Assembly: GCA_003956705.1 (NCBI GenBank)
Contig: QZCP01000490.1
Location: 48,065 to 112,064, forward strand
Direction: 5' to 3'
DNA: 64,000 nucleotides
Source of the DNA: Brevipalpus yothersi
Taxonomy: Eukaryota > Arthropoda > Arachnida > Trombidiformes > Tenuipalpidae
In this document: positions 12,644 to 24,689 of the stretch, in pieces
Layout of the letters: the number at the start of each line of letters is the position of its first letter
How positions within the stretch are numbered: the first letter of the stretch is position 1
Notes under the pieces: model-generated
Database searches by the model: none
Told to the model about the DNA's origin: nothing
Seen by the model: only the letters and a program-made list of their open reading frames with translations
Program-made: the position numbers and the translations under genes

Positions 12644-13181
12644 TTATACAATTACTTTGTACACAATGGCACCATAGGCAGCCCAGGCACCAATTATATA
12701 GATTAATTCCATTGGCTCCTTATTACCATCCATGAACTTTCTAGCGATGAACTTTAGAGTTTCGTCTAATATGACCACAGGAAATGAGATCTTTAGTACT
12801 GTCCACCATTCTTCAACATTCAGAGGACAGACAGAAAAAATTGGCTATCAAAAGTATGGCAAAAGAAAGAAAGGAAAGAAGAAGAAAAAAAAGTCAGTTT
12901 ACAATCATAGACATGTGAGGAGAGATCTCATTACCGAAAGAAAATCTACATAAAGAAGAACGAAATGTAAGCCCATGGATAGAGCCATAGCTCCGAGGAG
13001 CCAATAGTTCTTCCAGGGAGGCATCACCATCAAAGATTGATTCTCCGATAAACTGGAAGAAATAGAGAAGAGAAATCGGTTATTTGGGCTTGTGACGAAA
13101 AGAATGACGCAAATTCCTAGCGATAATTGATTAACGTCTACAGTATGTATTCTCGTCTCTCATTCACTTTCCTCTCTTTTT

Positions 13182-13249
<68 letters not shown>

Positions 13250-14451
13250 AGAAATCTTCACCACTTTCCACTTGAGGCCATCAATGAGGCGTTGATGACG
13301 ACGTAAGAAAGAGTTTGATGTACAAGAGATATCGTTGAGAAGGCAAGTTCGGCTTACCTGTTGAGAGCATTTAACATTTCGATGGTTACTAATACAGACA
13401 AGGCCATTGTCATGGGATGAGGATCTCTAAACACATCGCAATCAACATTGGCAAAAGCTTCATCACCACCGAGACACTGTAAATGGTGACTGAGTTGATA
13501 ATAACTTAAATGTGGACCTTCAGGGGCAGCAAGGAACCACCAAGCCGCAGCACCAACGGTAGCCGCTCCAACATAGGTGCCTACTGCCATGTAACGGAAA
13601 AATAGCCATGCAGTGATTAGAGGTTCATTTGCTTTTCTAGGTGGACGATCCATAATGTCTAGATCAGGTGGATTAAATCCTAAAGCGGTGGCTGGTAGAC
13701 CATCAGTGACTAGATTAACCCATAACAATTGGACAGGTATAAGAGCTTCGGGAAGACCAAGAGCAGCGGTAAGGAAAATGCTGTAATAAAATCGAGTAGC
13801 TCATGAGATTTACAGAAGAAAAAGCCGGCTTTTAAGGAAGTAAATCAACACGTTGAATTTTAAAGTGAGAAACTCACCATACAACTTCACCAATGTTCGA
13901 GGAAATGAGGTAGCGAATGAATTGTTTCATGTTATTATAAATAGCTCGACCTTCCTCCACAGCGGAGACGATCGAAGAGAAATTATCGTCAGCTAGAACC
14001 ATTTCAGATGCTGATTTTGCCACAGCAGTACCAGAGCCCATGGCGATACCGATTTCAGCTTTCTTCAATGCTGGTGCATCGTTTACACCGTCACCGGTCA
14101 TGGCTGAGATTTCTCCGTCCGCTTGTAGGAACTCTACAATTTTACTTTTGTGTGATGGTTCGACTCGAGAAAACAATCGAGCATTTCGAACAGCATCACG
14201 CTGCTCATGAAGAGGTAGATCATCGAACTCACGACCTGAGAATGATTTGCCAGTAGTATCTTCATCTTCACCAAATACACCAATCCTTCTACAAATTGCC
14301 TCAGCGGTGGCCTTGTTATCACCAGTAATTACTATCACTCGGATTCCAGCAGCATTACATCTCTGGATCGAATCATAAACCTCTTTTCGAGGCGGATCAA
14401 GCATACCAACCACTCCAATGAAAGTACAGTTAACCTAGAGATGTTTGCAGA

Positions 14452-14503
<52 letters not shown>

Positions 14504-16875
14504 AGAGGCAAAAATTAAATACGAGTTAAGATAACTGTTGGAGTGACGAAAGCAATATTAATAGAATTGGAGAGGGAGAGAATGAGAAAGATAAAGAATC
14601 ATGAAACAAAAGGGAAAATACTTCATAATTGATGAATTTTGTAGAGTCGCCGAGATCCATTTCTTTTGGATTTATTGGGCTGTCGACGGTAGCGAGAGCC
14701 AAGCATCGAAGAGTATCTCGACCAGTACCATAATGTCTTGTGGTCTCAATAATTTTATTCTTAATAGTGTCAGTCATGGGTACTCTTCGATCACCGATGC
14801 GAACGAATGTACATCGATCGAGAACTCCTTCAGGAGCTCCTTTGACGAACATTTTCGGACCTGGTCCTAATTTATCTACTTTCTTTGGTACACAGAATGA
14901 GCTCATGGACTTTCTGTCACGAGAAAACTCGAGGGTGAATTCTTTCGTCCAATTTGCTTGAATATTATGATTCACAGCCAGGGCAGCATCTCGACGGCTA
15001 AGGCCAGCTTTGCTGTAGCCCCATGGATTAAGTTTTTCTGCCAAAACGATTAAAGCCGTCTCGGTGGCTTCACCCACTTTCTCGAAGGCTTGCTTAAATT
15101 CGTTAAAATCAATACTAGAGTCATTGCACATAGCACATATTGTGGTTAGCTCGTAAATTGCGTCATAGTCTCCACATCGAGCTCGTTGACCTTTAATGAA
15201 CACATCACCAATTGGCTCATATGTTGAACCAGTAACCTCGAACTCATCCAAATCACAATCACTGCTCGAGGCATTTTTAATGATGAAAAACTGTAAGATA
15301 AGGCAAATCGTAAGAGAGAAAGGCCAATGTGTATTAGAAGAGCGAGATGACAAGCAGAAAATGATAAGAAATGCCGGATTGAAGAAGTTGATGAAAGTGA
15401 AGTAAGAAAAAAACTGATTGCTATTGATTACTCACCCTGCTCACAGACATTTGATTTGTAGTCAATGTACCAGTTTTATCTGAGCAAATCACAGAAGTAC
15501 AACCAAGAGTTTCAACTGATGGTAGCGATCGAACGATGGCATTCTTTTTGGCCATTCTTCGAGTTCCTAGAGCTAAACATGTGGTGATCACAGCTGGTAG
15601 ACCTTCGGGTATAGCCGCTACGGCCAGTGCGACGGCAATCTTGAAATAATAAATGGCACCTTTAACCCATGAACCACCATGTACAGGATCGTTAAAGTGT
15701 CCAAGATTGATTGCCCACACAGCAACACAAATGATTGAGATAACTTTGGATAATTGTTCACCGAATTCGTCTAGTTTCTGTTGTAGTGGTGTCTTGACTT
15801 CTTCAGTTTCTGTCATTTCAGTTCTGATTTTACCAATAGCGGTCTCCAGACCAGTACCAATAACAATTCCTCTGGCTTTTCCTGAGGCAATATTAGTTCC
15901 CTGGAGGTCAAGATCATTGATATCAGATGCGTATTTATGTGTACGATTCAGGAAGTCAGAGTCAATATCATTTTAATTCAGAGTCAGTTATTGATCACAA
16001 TAGGAAGAAGAAAATTGTCGTGTCAAAAAAGTTCACGAACAATGGAAAGTTAGTGGAATTGTATGCGGAAAAGATTTACTCACCGAAAAGCAAATGTTCT
16101 TCTTGTCTTGATTAACTGCTCTTGGATCGGGTACAGCATCGGTATGTTTGATCACAGAAACTGATTCTCCGGTCAAAATGGACTGATCAATACGAAGTGT
16201 AGTTGAGTAAATTTTGAGTAACCTTATGTCGGCAGGTACCTTATCACCAACAGATATTTCTACAATATCTCCCGGTACAATCTCTTTAGCCCGAATCTTT
16301 TGGACACCTTGTTTGTTGGCTCGGATAACTTTACCCATTTCGGGTTCATATTCTTTGAGAGCTTCAATTGCACTTTCCGCATTTCGTTCTTGCCATACAC
16401 CGACCACAGCATTAGCAATCAAAATTAGCAAAATTACAAATGGCTCAACAAAAGCAGTGATACTGTCTTCATTTTCTTCAAAAAATGCCAACACAAATGA
16501 TATAATTGCTGCTAGTAATAGAATTTTTACTAATAGATCATCAAATTGTTCTAATACCAATTGCCAGAGAGTTTTACCTGTAATACATATCAGAAGGAGA
16601 GAAGGACACGACTCATTAGGATTATTTCATCTCAAGATGAGCATCGAACTATCATCTCATCAACTCATCGTGGTTATATCGGTTCTGAATTGAAAAGTAA
16701 AAGATCTGAAACAAACGAAGTGAAACCAAAAATGCATACCCTCTTCAGCCGGCAATTCGTTGAGACCATATTTTGCTTGATTTTTTTTAACTTGATCTTC
16801 TGTGAGACCCTTTTCCGGATCAGTACCGAAAAATGCTAGTACTTCTTGATAGGTCTTACAATGAGCCGATTCCAT
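12644..16875 (-). CDS. SERCA: Sarco/endoplasmic reticulum Ca2+-ATPase, tandem copy 2
   Basis: Eight exons, 16740-16875, 16084-16577, 15436-15900, 14622-15290, 13878-14434, 13358-13780, 12935-13052 and 12644-12844, join in phase to 1020 residues. Exons 1-7 have exactly the same lengths as in copy 1 (136, 494, 465, 669, 557, 423, 118); the last is 201 instead of 195 bp. All pump motifs are intact: IPEGLP, DKTGTLTTNQ at Asp351, KGAPE, TGDN, TGDGVNDAPALK. The C-terminal end (DETLKFIARKF, then a hydrophobic IYIIGAWAAYGAIVYKVIV) looks closer to the arthropod consensus, so this may be the more conserved copy; that is my inference. The donor after exon 4 is GTATTT, weaker than GTAGGA in copy 1. Exon 1 is identical to copy 1 at DNA level. 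Confidence 0.96.
13189..13247 (+). repeat. (TC)n microsatellite in SERCA copy 2 intron
   Basis: Long pure TC run in the intron between exons 6 and 7, preceded by an imperfect CT-rich stretch. Confidence 0.95.
14456..14500 (+). repeat. (GA)n microsatellite in SERCA copy 2 intron
   Basis: Pure GA run in the intron between exons 4 and 5. Copy 1 has no such run in the matching intron (8651-8730), so it arose or was lost after duplication. Confidence 0.95.
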
Positions 16876-18010
16876 CTTTATTATGAATCGATGTGTATAT
16901 GTGTGTGTGATTAATTAATATATATGATATGGCAGGCAGTTGATGATGATCAAAACTGAGAACGAATCCCTAGTTTTTTTCTTCTCTTCTCAGTATAATT
17001 GAGTATCCTCAACACTCACAAAAGCGAGAGGAAATGATGACAACAAGTATCACATAAACGAAGATGTAACTTTTTTCGGGTGAAAATATTTCTCTTCTCC
17101 TAATCACTCACTTTCACAAGAAGGGGAAAAGTGAGAGAGAGAGAAAGATGATAAGAACTGACAATTTTCAACAACAGAATAGATGAAACTGATATGATGA
17201 ATAGTGAGAGAAAAAAACGACCAGAGTATGTACGTAGACGTTGTATATGTTCTTGTATGTATTTAAATGAGTAGTATGAGTATGTATGTGTATTGCTTAC
17301 ACGGTGAATATGGTGTGTATGTGTATGTGTGATTATGTATATGTTGACAAAAGACAAAAAAAAAGTTTATGAGCAAAGCTCACAAGTGAAGCAAAGAAGA
17401 AGAAGAAGAAGAAAAAATAAGGCAAGAGGGATGAGAATAGATTAGATTATCATCCTATTTTCTTGATCGGTCACAAGAGCACATGATAGACGAACAAGCG
17501 GCGTGTTGAGTCCGTGTTGAGTTGACAAACTGTGTGTTTATGTATATATATATAAGAGATGAAGAGGAGAAAGATGTTGCAAAGATGTGTATAAAGTTAA
17601 TCCCCAAAAGTGTGAACACACACAATCCACTTTTCACCGAAAAAAAAAACAGAAAGAACTATATATAATAATAACAGAATAGAAATAATATATTATTAAT
17701 AATCAAACACCACACACACAACTAATAATCAATTAATTAATTGATCATCACCGTCTCATCATCAAAAATCATTACAATACATTTATAAACTGAGTGTGTA
17801 AGTAAATAGAGATTAAATACGTATATATTAAATGAATATATATATATATTACTCTAGAAATACATAAACTATAAATTAATCAACTTCTACACACACACAC
17901 ATTCATAGAGCGAGCATTTCAAACGTTGAACGTTGTTCCTTCTTCTTCTCTCTCTCTCTTTCTATTCGCTTCACAATCCTGTGTCTCTCTGCCGACGGCC
18001 AAACACACAC

Positions 18011-18064
<54 letters not shown>

Positions 18065-19658
18065 GATTTTTCTCTCTCTCTCTCTCTAATTTCTCTCACT
18101 GATTCTCTCTGATTCTCTTTGAATTCATCCGAACATCAAACACACACTTACACACAATCTCAACAACACGTCATAGTAGCTGGTGGGGATTGTTTCCTCA
18201 TTACGACCGGCCGTGCCGACAAGCCGGGCTCTCTTTTTCTCTATCTCACTACAACCAGGTAAGATGGACATTGGTAGAAGGAAACATGGATTGTAGTGTT
18301 GAAGAGAGGAAGAAGAAGAAGAAGGAATTTCTACTCATGCGATCATGACTATGCAATTATAACTACAACTGACCGGTAGAGGAACGAATTGATCGTTCTG
18401 ACGAACGGGTTGACGATTTCGTTCGTACGTTCGTTCGTTGAGTTGTGAGTGTGTGAGAGTGTGAATCTTTTTCAACACACACACAACGATGGGCTTGAAA
18501 TTCGGGAGATAAAGTGAGAGCAAAATGAGCTTGTATTTACAAATTTTATTCACAACACTGTTCAATATGATGATGATTTACTGATTGCTTGTGATGATTA
18601 GTGGTGGTTCAAACTGCTAGCTCAATCAGCCCAGGATTTGACTCCCTCCTCCTTGTATATTTTGAATGGTGCGAACAAGGGAGAATAAGATGGTTCGATG
18701 AAAGAGAGAGAGAGAGAAAGAGAGAAAATTCGTGGGTGGAAAGGGGAGAAGGAGAGAGAATAGATTTGAATCCAGAGGAGTAAGTGGCAAGTGGAGGTGA
18801 GGAACAAAGTGAGTAGTAGTTGAAATACTGTTAATCACTGAGATTTTTGGTCCTCTGCTCAGCTCGATCTGTCTCTCTCAGCCCATTGAGCAGCCAAATT
18901 CTGTCTGTACATAATAACCATTAGAGACACATTAGAAGAGCGACTTGCATCATTGCTATTAGACGTGCTGGCACATGGATTGAATATTCTCATCTCTCGA
19001 AGTAGTAGTAGTGTTGGTAGTTGGATACAGTAGTCAATGGTAAACTTTATTTTCAGTAACATAGATTCGCTTTGGAGTTGTGCTCTTGCTTTAAAGTGTA
19101 ACTTATTCTCATTCAAAAGCCATATACGGTGATGAGAACAGTGTGCCAACTACGAATTACGTTCTCCTAGTTGCCCGTACACCGCAATGGTAGCCAAAAA
19201 TATGAAGTCGGGAGAGTATCTCCTATTCCAATCTCAGTAGCGCCAAATTGTAGACACGAGGAATGTGCTTAAAGTAGAGCAGAATATAAAACCAGCCCTG
19301 GGAAAGTGAGAGAGAGAGAGGGAAAGAAAAGAATGAGAGGATGACGATGAGAACAGAGGTGGTGGTGGTGATGGTTAAGTCATAGAAGGTTCCTCATATC
19401 TTTTTGTGTAGAGTATATGAGTGGAGTAATGATAATTATGTTAGCAATGAAGAGAACGAAAAAAGAAGGATGTTGCTAGTTGACAAAGCGCATAAGATGC
19501 GAAGTCTGCAGTGTCACAGCATAAGAATAGGAGGAAGGGAATAGAGAGCGCGAATAATGATAGTAAGAGAGAGAAAGAGAGAGTGAGAAAGAAAGAGAGT
19601 AAGAAAGAAAGAAAGAAAGAGAGAGAGAGAATAAGAGAGGAAGCAAACTGCAAAAATT
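16876..19658. other. Intergenic stretch between SERCA copy 2 and the PNLDC1-like gene
   Basis: About 2.8 kb. It starts with the SERCA copy 2 upstream region, rich in TA and TG/CA repeats, and a GAA run near 17396-17415. A CT/TC tract occupies about 18012-18090. A more GC-rich segment at 18165-18256 ends in CAG followed by GTAAGA. Minus-strand ORFs at 18335-18565 and 18859-19149 and plus-strand repeat ORFs match no family. Whether the 3' end of the PNLDC1-like transcript extends into this stretch is open. Confidence 0.45.
18012..18090 (+). repeat. CT/TC compound microsatellite
   Basis: Near-continuous CT dinucleotides broken by a few bases, intergenic between SERCA copy 2 and the PNLDC1-like gene. 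Confidence 0.9.
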
Positions 19659-22600
19659 TCACAAAGCATGGGCCAAGATTGAGAATGAGTAATTTTTGTC
19701 GAGTCTTTCATACCATAGAGCTTTTCGCATGGTGGGTGAATGTTGAAACTCATTATATTTAGCTATCTTGTAGTTCTTATCTTCTCGGAACCTTTGTAAT
19801 ATATCTCGTACACTGTGGAAAAGAGAGAAAGATACGAATTAGCTTTCATGATGGTCCATAATTAGAAGACTTAGAATTGATCTATTGCTTTTGCCGGCGT
19901 CCTAGATCCATGATAAGGCAGTGGAAGAGAAGTTTCAAATCAATCCATGCGAATCTTTTCAAAAGCAAATAGTTGTATTTTTCTTGATTCTTGTTTCTCC
20001 CAGAGAAAAATATGTGGGAATAAACTTACGTTCTGAAGCTGGATACGGCAACCAAATATTGTCTATCGTTTATCTTTTTGTATTCAGGTCTCTCAAATTT
20101 GGCGAGTAGATCTTCAACCTTACAGATAGATAGACAGAGAGAGGGAAGAGAGAGAGAGAAAATCATGATGATGAGCCAGCAAAATGGATAAGTTTCATGG
20201 GAAAAATTCAAAAGATCATGTGCAATATTTCGACACAGAACGACTACTAAGAGAGGAAGAAAACTGATGATAATCGGAATAAGAATCTTCATCAATACGT
20301 CATCGCTCTTAGAGAATAAGATGAAGGGTTCCCAAGATTTTGGCTCATATTACGTAAGTAGGACAAACTAATGTGTGATCCTGATGGATGACTGACAGAA
20401 GGTTAAAAAGTTCCAGAAAATTTGGAAAGTTCAAGATTTAACGATGGAAACCTATCATGTGATGTGAGGAGAAGTAGACCTAGGAGAGTTCAAGGTGCTA
20501 GTAATAATGGACCCAGTGGTTATTACCTGGTCCTCTGTAAGTTTTTGGAATTTATTCCTCGGTGACAATACTAGCCAGAAAGGTCGCACTCGATCTTGAT
20601 TCTCAGCGGCAAGATCCATAAAGTGGAAGGCAGCGCGTATAAGATTGACTTTGTAACGGAAAGGCACAAGAGCTGCTTGTATCTCAGTCCAACCAACTGG
20701 ACTATCATTCAAATGTGATCTAGTAGCTATGAGAGTTGCCACTCGGATGAAAACGTATCCAGTCATGTAGGCGTCGAAGCCAGCATCATGTGGTTGCTCA
20801 ACTTCATCCTCCTTCTTTTGTTCAGATATCTCTTTGAAAATTGATGGCTGAAATGTAGTTTTCAGCAGAAATTCTGGATCCTTAAGATTCGAATAAAGGT
20901 TGAAGAGGTCTCGACTTTCCAGAAAATCCTCGACGTCAAGACAATCCTAGAAAATAATTGGTTTCACGTTAATGAGCATGACGCACTAGCATTGAAAGTT
21001 CATGTGAAATTTTAGCGATAATTTTTCATTTTATCCTACATTCTTGACATCAATGAGTTTTTCTTACTTTTTTCATATTAAAGACAATTGATTTAACATC
21101 ATAAACTGCTGGAAAGTATTCCAAAATTTTCTCTCGAAAAGCTTTCAAAGTTACTAGAATTATAGAGGAAGACGGAAGAAGAAGAAAAAGATTTAAGTGA
21201 AATGATGAAATATGTGACTGTGAAAATGATTTATGGCCAAATCAATGACACTTGTTCTCCTCGATCCAATGCAGATCGTTTACCCTGAGTAAACCAAATA
21301 GAGAAACAATGTGATGGTCTTAAGATTGTCAAACCTTAGGCAATCTTGAGGGTAAGTTTTTGCTCAAAAGCAACATTGCCAAAAGTTCATTAAGACCTTG
21401 ATTGTTTCGTATCATTTATCAAAAATACTTGCCAGTATGTTAGCAAGGCCAAGGGTTATATTTAAATCGTCAGAGTGTCAAGCGAAAGATAAAGCAAAGG
21501 GAAAGAGAGAAAGTGAAAAGGAAAGGGAAGAGTAGGGAATGAGATGCCGCCACTCATAAATCAGAATTTAAGAAGATGAGCCAAGTGTTAGAGTGGTGGA
21601 TTGGAGAGAGAAAGAAGAGAGTTAGTGAGAGAAGAGAAGACAAGGAGAAATCAAAGGATAAAAAATGCATATAGTTGAGATTAGGAATGAGCCAGAGTGA
21701 TGAAGAACAAAGATGATCGGATACCTGGTAATGGCTCGATGAAATGTTGAAAGAACATGACAAGATCAAACATCATGTTGTTGCCAACAATGGGCTTATG
21801 TGCAGCGATCATGGCTCGAATAACTTTGGTAAGACCAAGGCAACTGTTGATTAAGCTTTCTATTTCGTCTTCAAAAGTGGCAGATATCAATTTTTCTCTT
21901 TCCTCTGAGGTTACCCAATATATTTTCAACTTTCTCTGATTTCGTACGATCCAAACTCTTGAAAATCTATCACGAAGCTCTCTCAACATCAAATAGTGGG
22001 TAAATTGGTTGATAGATATGGATCGAAAATCAATCTCCGTCTTCGGTCTGGCTGCAGATTCGAGATCTATACAATCCGTGTCCCATAGACTTGAATCCGT
22101 AGTTTTAGTAGATGTTCCATTGGTTTTGGCAGAACTTGTCGATTTGATTGACTGTGGTGATGTGGGTTTGGAGTGAGAAATTTTTTCCAAATCTTTTCTC
22201 AAATGAATGAATGAAGCGTCCCTTTTGATATTTTGTTTAGTTTTTTCAATCCAATCCTCTATTTTAACAGACATTTCGTTGATCTCTTCAGCAAACGATA
22301 TGGGCAGTTCTATTCGATCTCCATTGTACAGTTTTTTACGACACATTGCTTCTTGCTCTGCATTGAGATATGGGAGTCCATCGTACCAAAGCTGTGGCAA
22401 TTAGAAAAGACATGATGAATATCCTCTCGAATTCGAAGAATGTTCACTCACTTTGTTGAAATCAAAATCATGAGCAGCTAGAAATTCCATCGCTTCGATA
22501 TCGATAGTGATATTTTTCAGGTCATTCCCTTGCGTTTCGGGAACACAAAAGAAGGAATAACTTTTGGTATAATATCTGTATAAGAAAGAAAAATGGTGAA

Positions 22601-23013
22601 AAAGTTTAGACTCCAATCAAGATTAATTTACAAAAATAAAGCTTACCGATTACGGTCACCATCTTTGGTAAAAATTGAGAGACCAAATTGACAAGGAATG
22701 AAACGTTGGACACAATATTTCATTTTTTCATATCGTTTTTCCAGAGAATCGAATAAAGATTGATCATCTTTACTCAAAAACAAGCCCGTAAACTCCAAAT
22801 CGATAGCTAATGATAACAAAATTTATCTTATACATGAATGCCATTCCAATGGACTAGGTGTAAATGATGTCCACACATGAATCGAAATTGATAAAAACAT
22901 AAAATCGTAGACAAAATTAATCGAAAAAAATACTCACCTAAAAAAGTACATCTGTCAATACTTTCCACAATATCAGGATACACTTCATCAAAATTATTGC
23001 GACCAACCCACAT
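19659..23013 (-). CDS. PNLDC1: PNLDC1/Trimmer-like poly(A)-specific 3' exonuclease (PARN family)
   Basis: Eight exons, 22938-23013, 22647-22806, 22452-22575, 21725-22391, 21068-21153, 20527-20946, 20030-20118 and 19659-19812, join in phase to 591 residues. The four DEDD-type catalytic acids are visible: D28 and E30 (AIDLEFTGL), D329 (VGNNMMFDLV) and D429 (HDAGFDAYMTG, with His424). That makes it a probable active Mg2+-dependent 3'-5' exonuclease. The N-terminus, the SLFD and QRFIPCQFGLSIF segments and the C-terminal KVNLIRA and EFQHSPTMRKALW region resemble PNLDC1 more than PARN, from memory of both families. PNLDC1 (silkworm Trimmer) trims pre-piRNA 3' ends at the mitochondrial surface, and usually has a C-terminal membrane anchor. 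No clear anchor is present in this reading. The last exon may instead splice at 19718 into the pyrimidine-rich DNA beyond. Divergent with epsilon-COP. Confidence 0.85.
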
Positions 23014-23520
23014 CTTAACTAATCAACACTCAAAACTGGGATTGATGGTGTAACAAAAAAACTCTCAAAATTAACTCTTTCTCGTTGTTGAATAACACTC
23101 TTAATGATGATTATGAAAATGATGATATAAACGATATAAGTGATCACACAATCAGTGATCACGATTTTGAACACTATCGAACAATGACAGCTGACTAATT
23201 GGGAAGGTTAAATGAGAATAGTAATAATAATATCATCTCAATTAACAAGATGGCGAGTAAACATTGTCCGAGTTTGTTATGATGATGATGATGATGATAA
23301 TCACTTCTTAATCTTACTGTTGTTGATATTGTTTTTGTTTATCATGCTTCATGTAATTTAAAATAAGCGCTCATGAATAGTTGCCATAGTTTGAACATGT
23401 ACATGTCAACGTGGTTACAGTAAGCCGATTGATTGTTGTTGATCGTTGATTTAATTGTGATTACAATTATAATCATTCTAAATTGTGTGTGTGTCAACAC
23501 TTGAGTGTCCACTGTTCAAG
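23014..23520. promoter_or_regulatory. Shared 5' region between the PNLDC1-like gene and epsilon-COP
   Basis: The two start codons point away from each other over 507 bp, so this stretch must contain both 5' UTRs and probably both promoters. It contains a short (GAT)n run near 23280-23300. No core promoter motif could be fixed. Confidence 0.5.
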
Positions 23521-24689
23521 ATGCCGGAAGAAAATCTATTCGAAATGAGAAATGCCTTCTTTTTGGGTAACTTTGATGCGTGTATTAAAGAGGCTATGAA
23601 AGTTAAGGTAAGATGTAATCAAAATTTTATTTGAATCAATGTTGATGGTTTGAATGTATTGATCGAAATTGATGATGAAGCTGAAGAGGATGTTGATTTA
23701 ATTTGAATATCATTCTTCCACTCTCGTAGGATTCTGAGGAAGCAGATATCTTCAAATATCGTTCTTATATTGCTCAAAAAGAATATCAAATTGTTTTGGA
23801 TGCTGTCAGCCAATCGAGTTCTCAAAATTTATTAGTTTTAAGACATCTTGCCACTTATTTGGATCAGCCTGATTCTAGTTCAAGGTAAGAGATACATTTA
23901 ACTCAAGTTTCCTTCTCTTCTGGTTGATTAATCATTTTCTGTGTCTCTTTCTTTCCAGAGAGAGGATAGCCCAAGAAGTTCATAGTATGGCCAGCTCTTT
24001 CGATATGGAAGATCCTTTTAGCTATATTAAGTTGATCGTTTCAGCGATGATTCACTTTTATGAAGATAACATTGAAGCGAGTTTGAAAATATTGTATCCC
24101 TCAAATCACATTGAATGGTTGGTAGCTTATCAAGATTGATCCTTACCTTATCGAATACAGCATAACGTATGATGTTCCTTTTTTCCTCCCTTACAGTATG
24201 GCTTTGACTCTGCAATTGTATTTAGTTCTAGACAGAGTTGATTTAGCCGAAAAACAGCTCAAAAAGATGCAAGAACTGGATGAAGAAGCTATTATCACTC
24301 AACTTGCACAAGCATGGGTCAACATTAATATTGGTGGTGACAAACTTCAAGAAGCCTATTTTATTTATCAAGAACTGTGCGATAAGTATGGTCAAACAGC
24401 TCTTCTTTTGAACGGAATCGCTGTCACCCAGATCAATCAGAGTAAATATGATGATGTGGAAGATATCCTTCAACAGGCGATGGAAAAAGACAAGAATAGT
24501 CCTGAGACATTGGTGAACTTGATCCATGTAACCTATCAACTTGGCAAATCTCTAGAAATAACTAGTAGATATCTCACGAAATTGCGTTCTTCTCATATCA
24601 ATCATACCTTTGTGAAAGAATATCAAGCAAAAGATAATGATTTTGACCGATTGACGCGACAATATGCTGAATCTATGCAATATGAATAA
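23521..24689 (+). CDS. COPE: Coatomer subunit epsilon (epsilon-COP)
   Basis: Four exons, 23521-23607, 23730-23884, 23959-24117 and 24197-24689, join in phase to 297 residues, near the usual 300-310. Epsilon-COP is a TPR-like helical repeat subunit of the COPI coat that drives Golgi-to-ER transport, where it caps alpha-COP. Recognisable blocks: an N-terminal LFEMRNAFFLGNFDACI, MALTLQLYLVLDRVDLAEKQ, ITQLAQAWVNINIGGDKLQE, LLLNGIAVTQINQSKYDD, SPETLVNLI, and the family C-terminal signature VKEYQAKDNDFDRL. The third donor reads TG followed by GTTGGT, which is weak, but the phase and the conserved sequence across the junction support it. Confidence 0.95.

Noticed and set aside
18859..19149. 96-codon minus-strand ORF downstream of the PNLDC1-like gene
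   Set aside because: Somewhat codon-like Ser/Asn-rich stretch, but no family match and no good in-phase splice link to the last PNLDC1 exon.
20125..20295. Hydrophobic segment (MKILIPIIISFLPLLVVVLC) that could be the PNLDC1 membrane anchor
   Set aside because: It lies upstream of the VEDLLAKFERPEYKK exon in reading order, within the intron between 20119 and 20526; a clean acceptor at 20119 in the right phase makes it intronic. Pyrimidine-rich introns often read as hydrophobic peptides.
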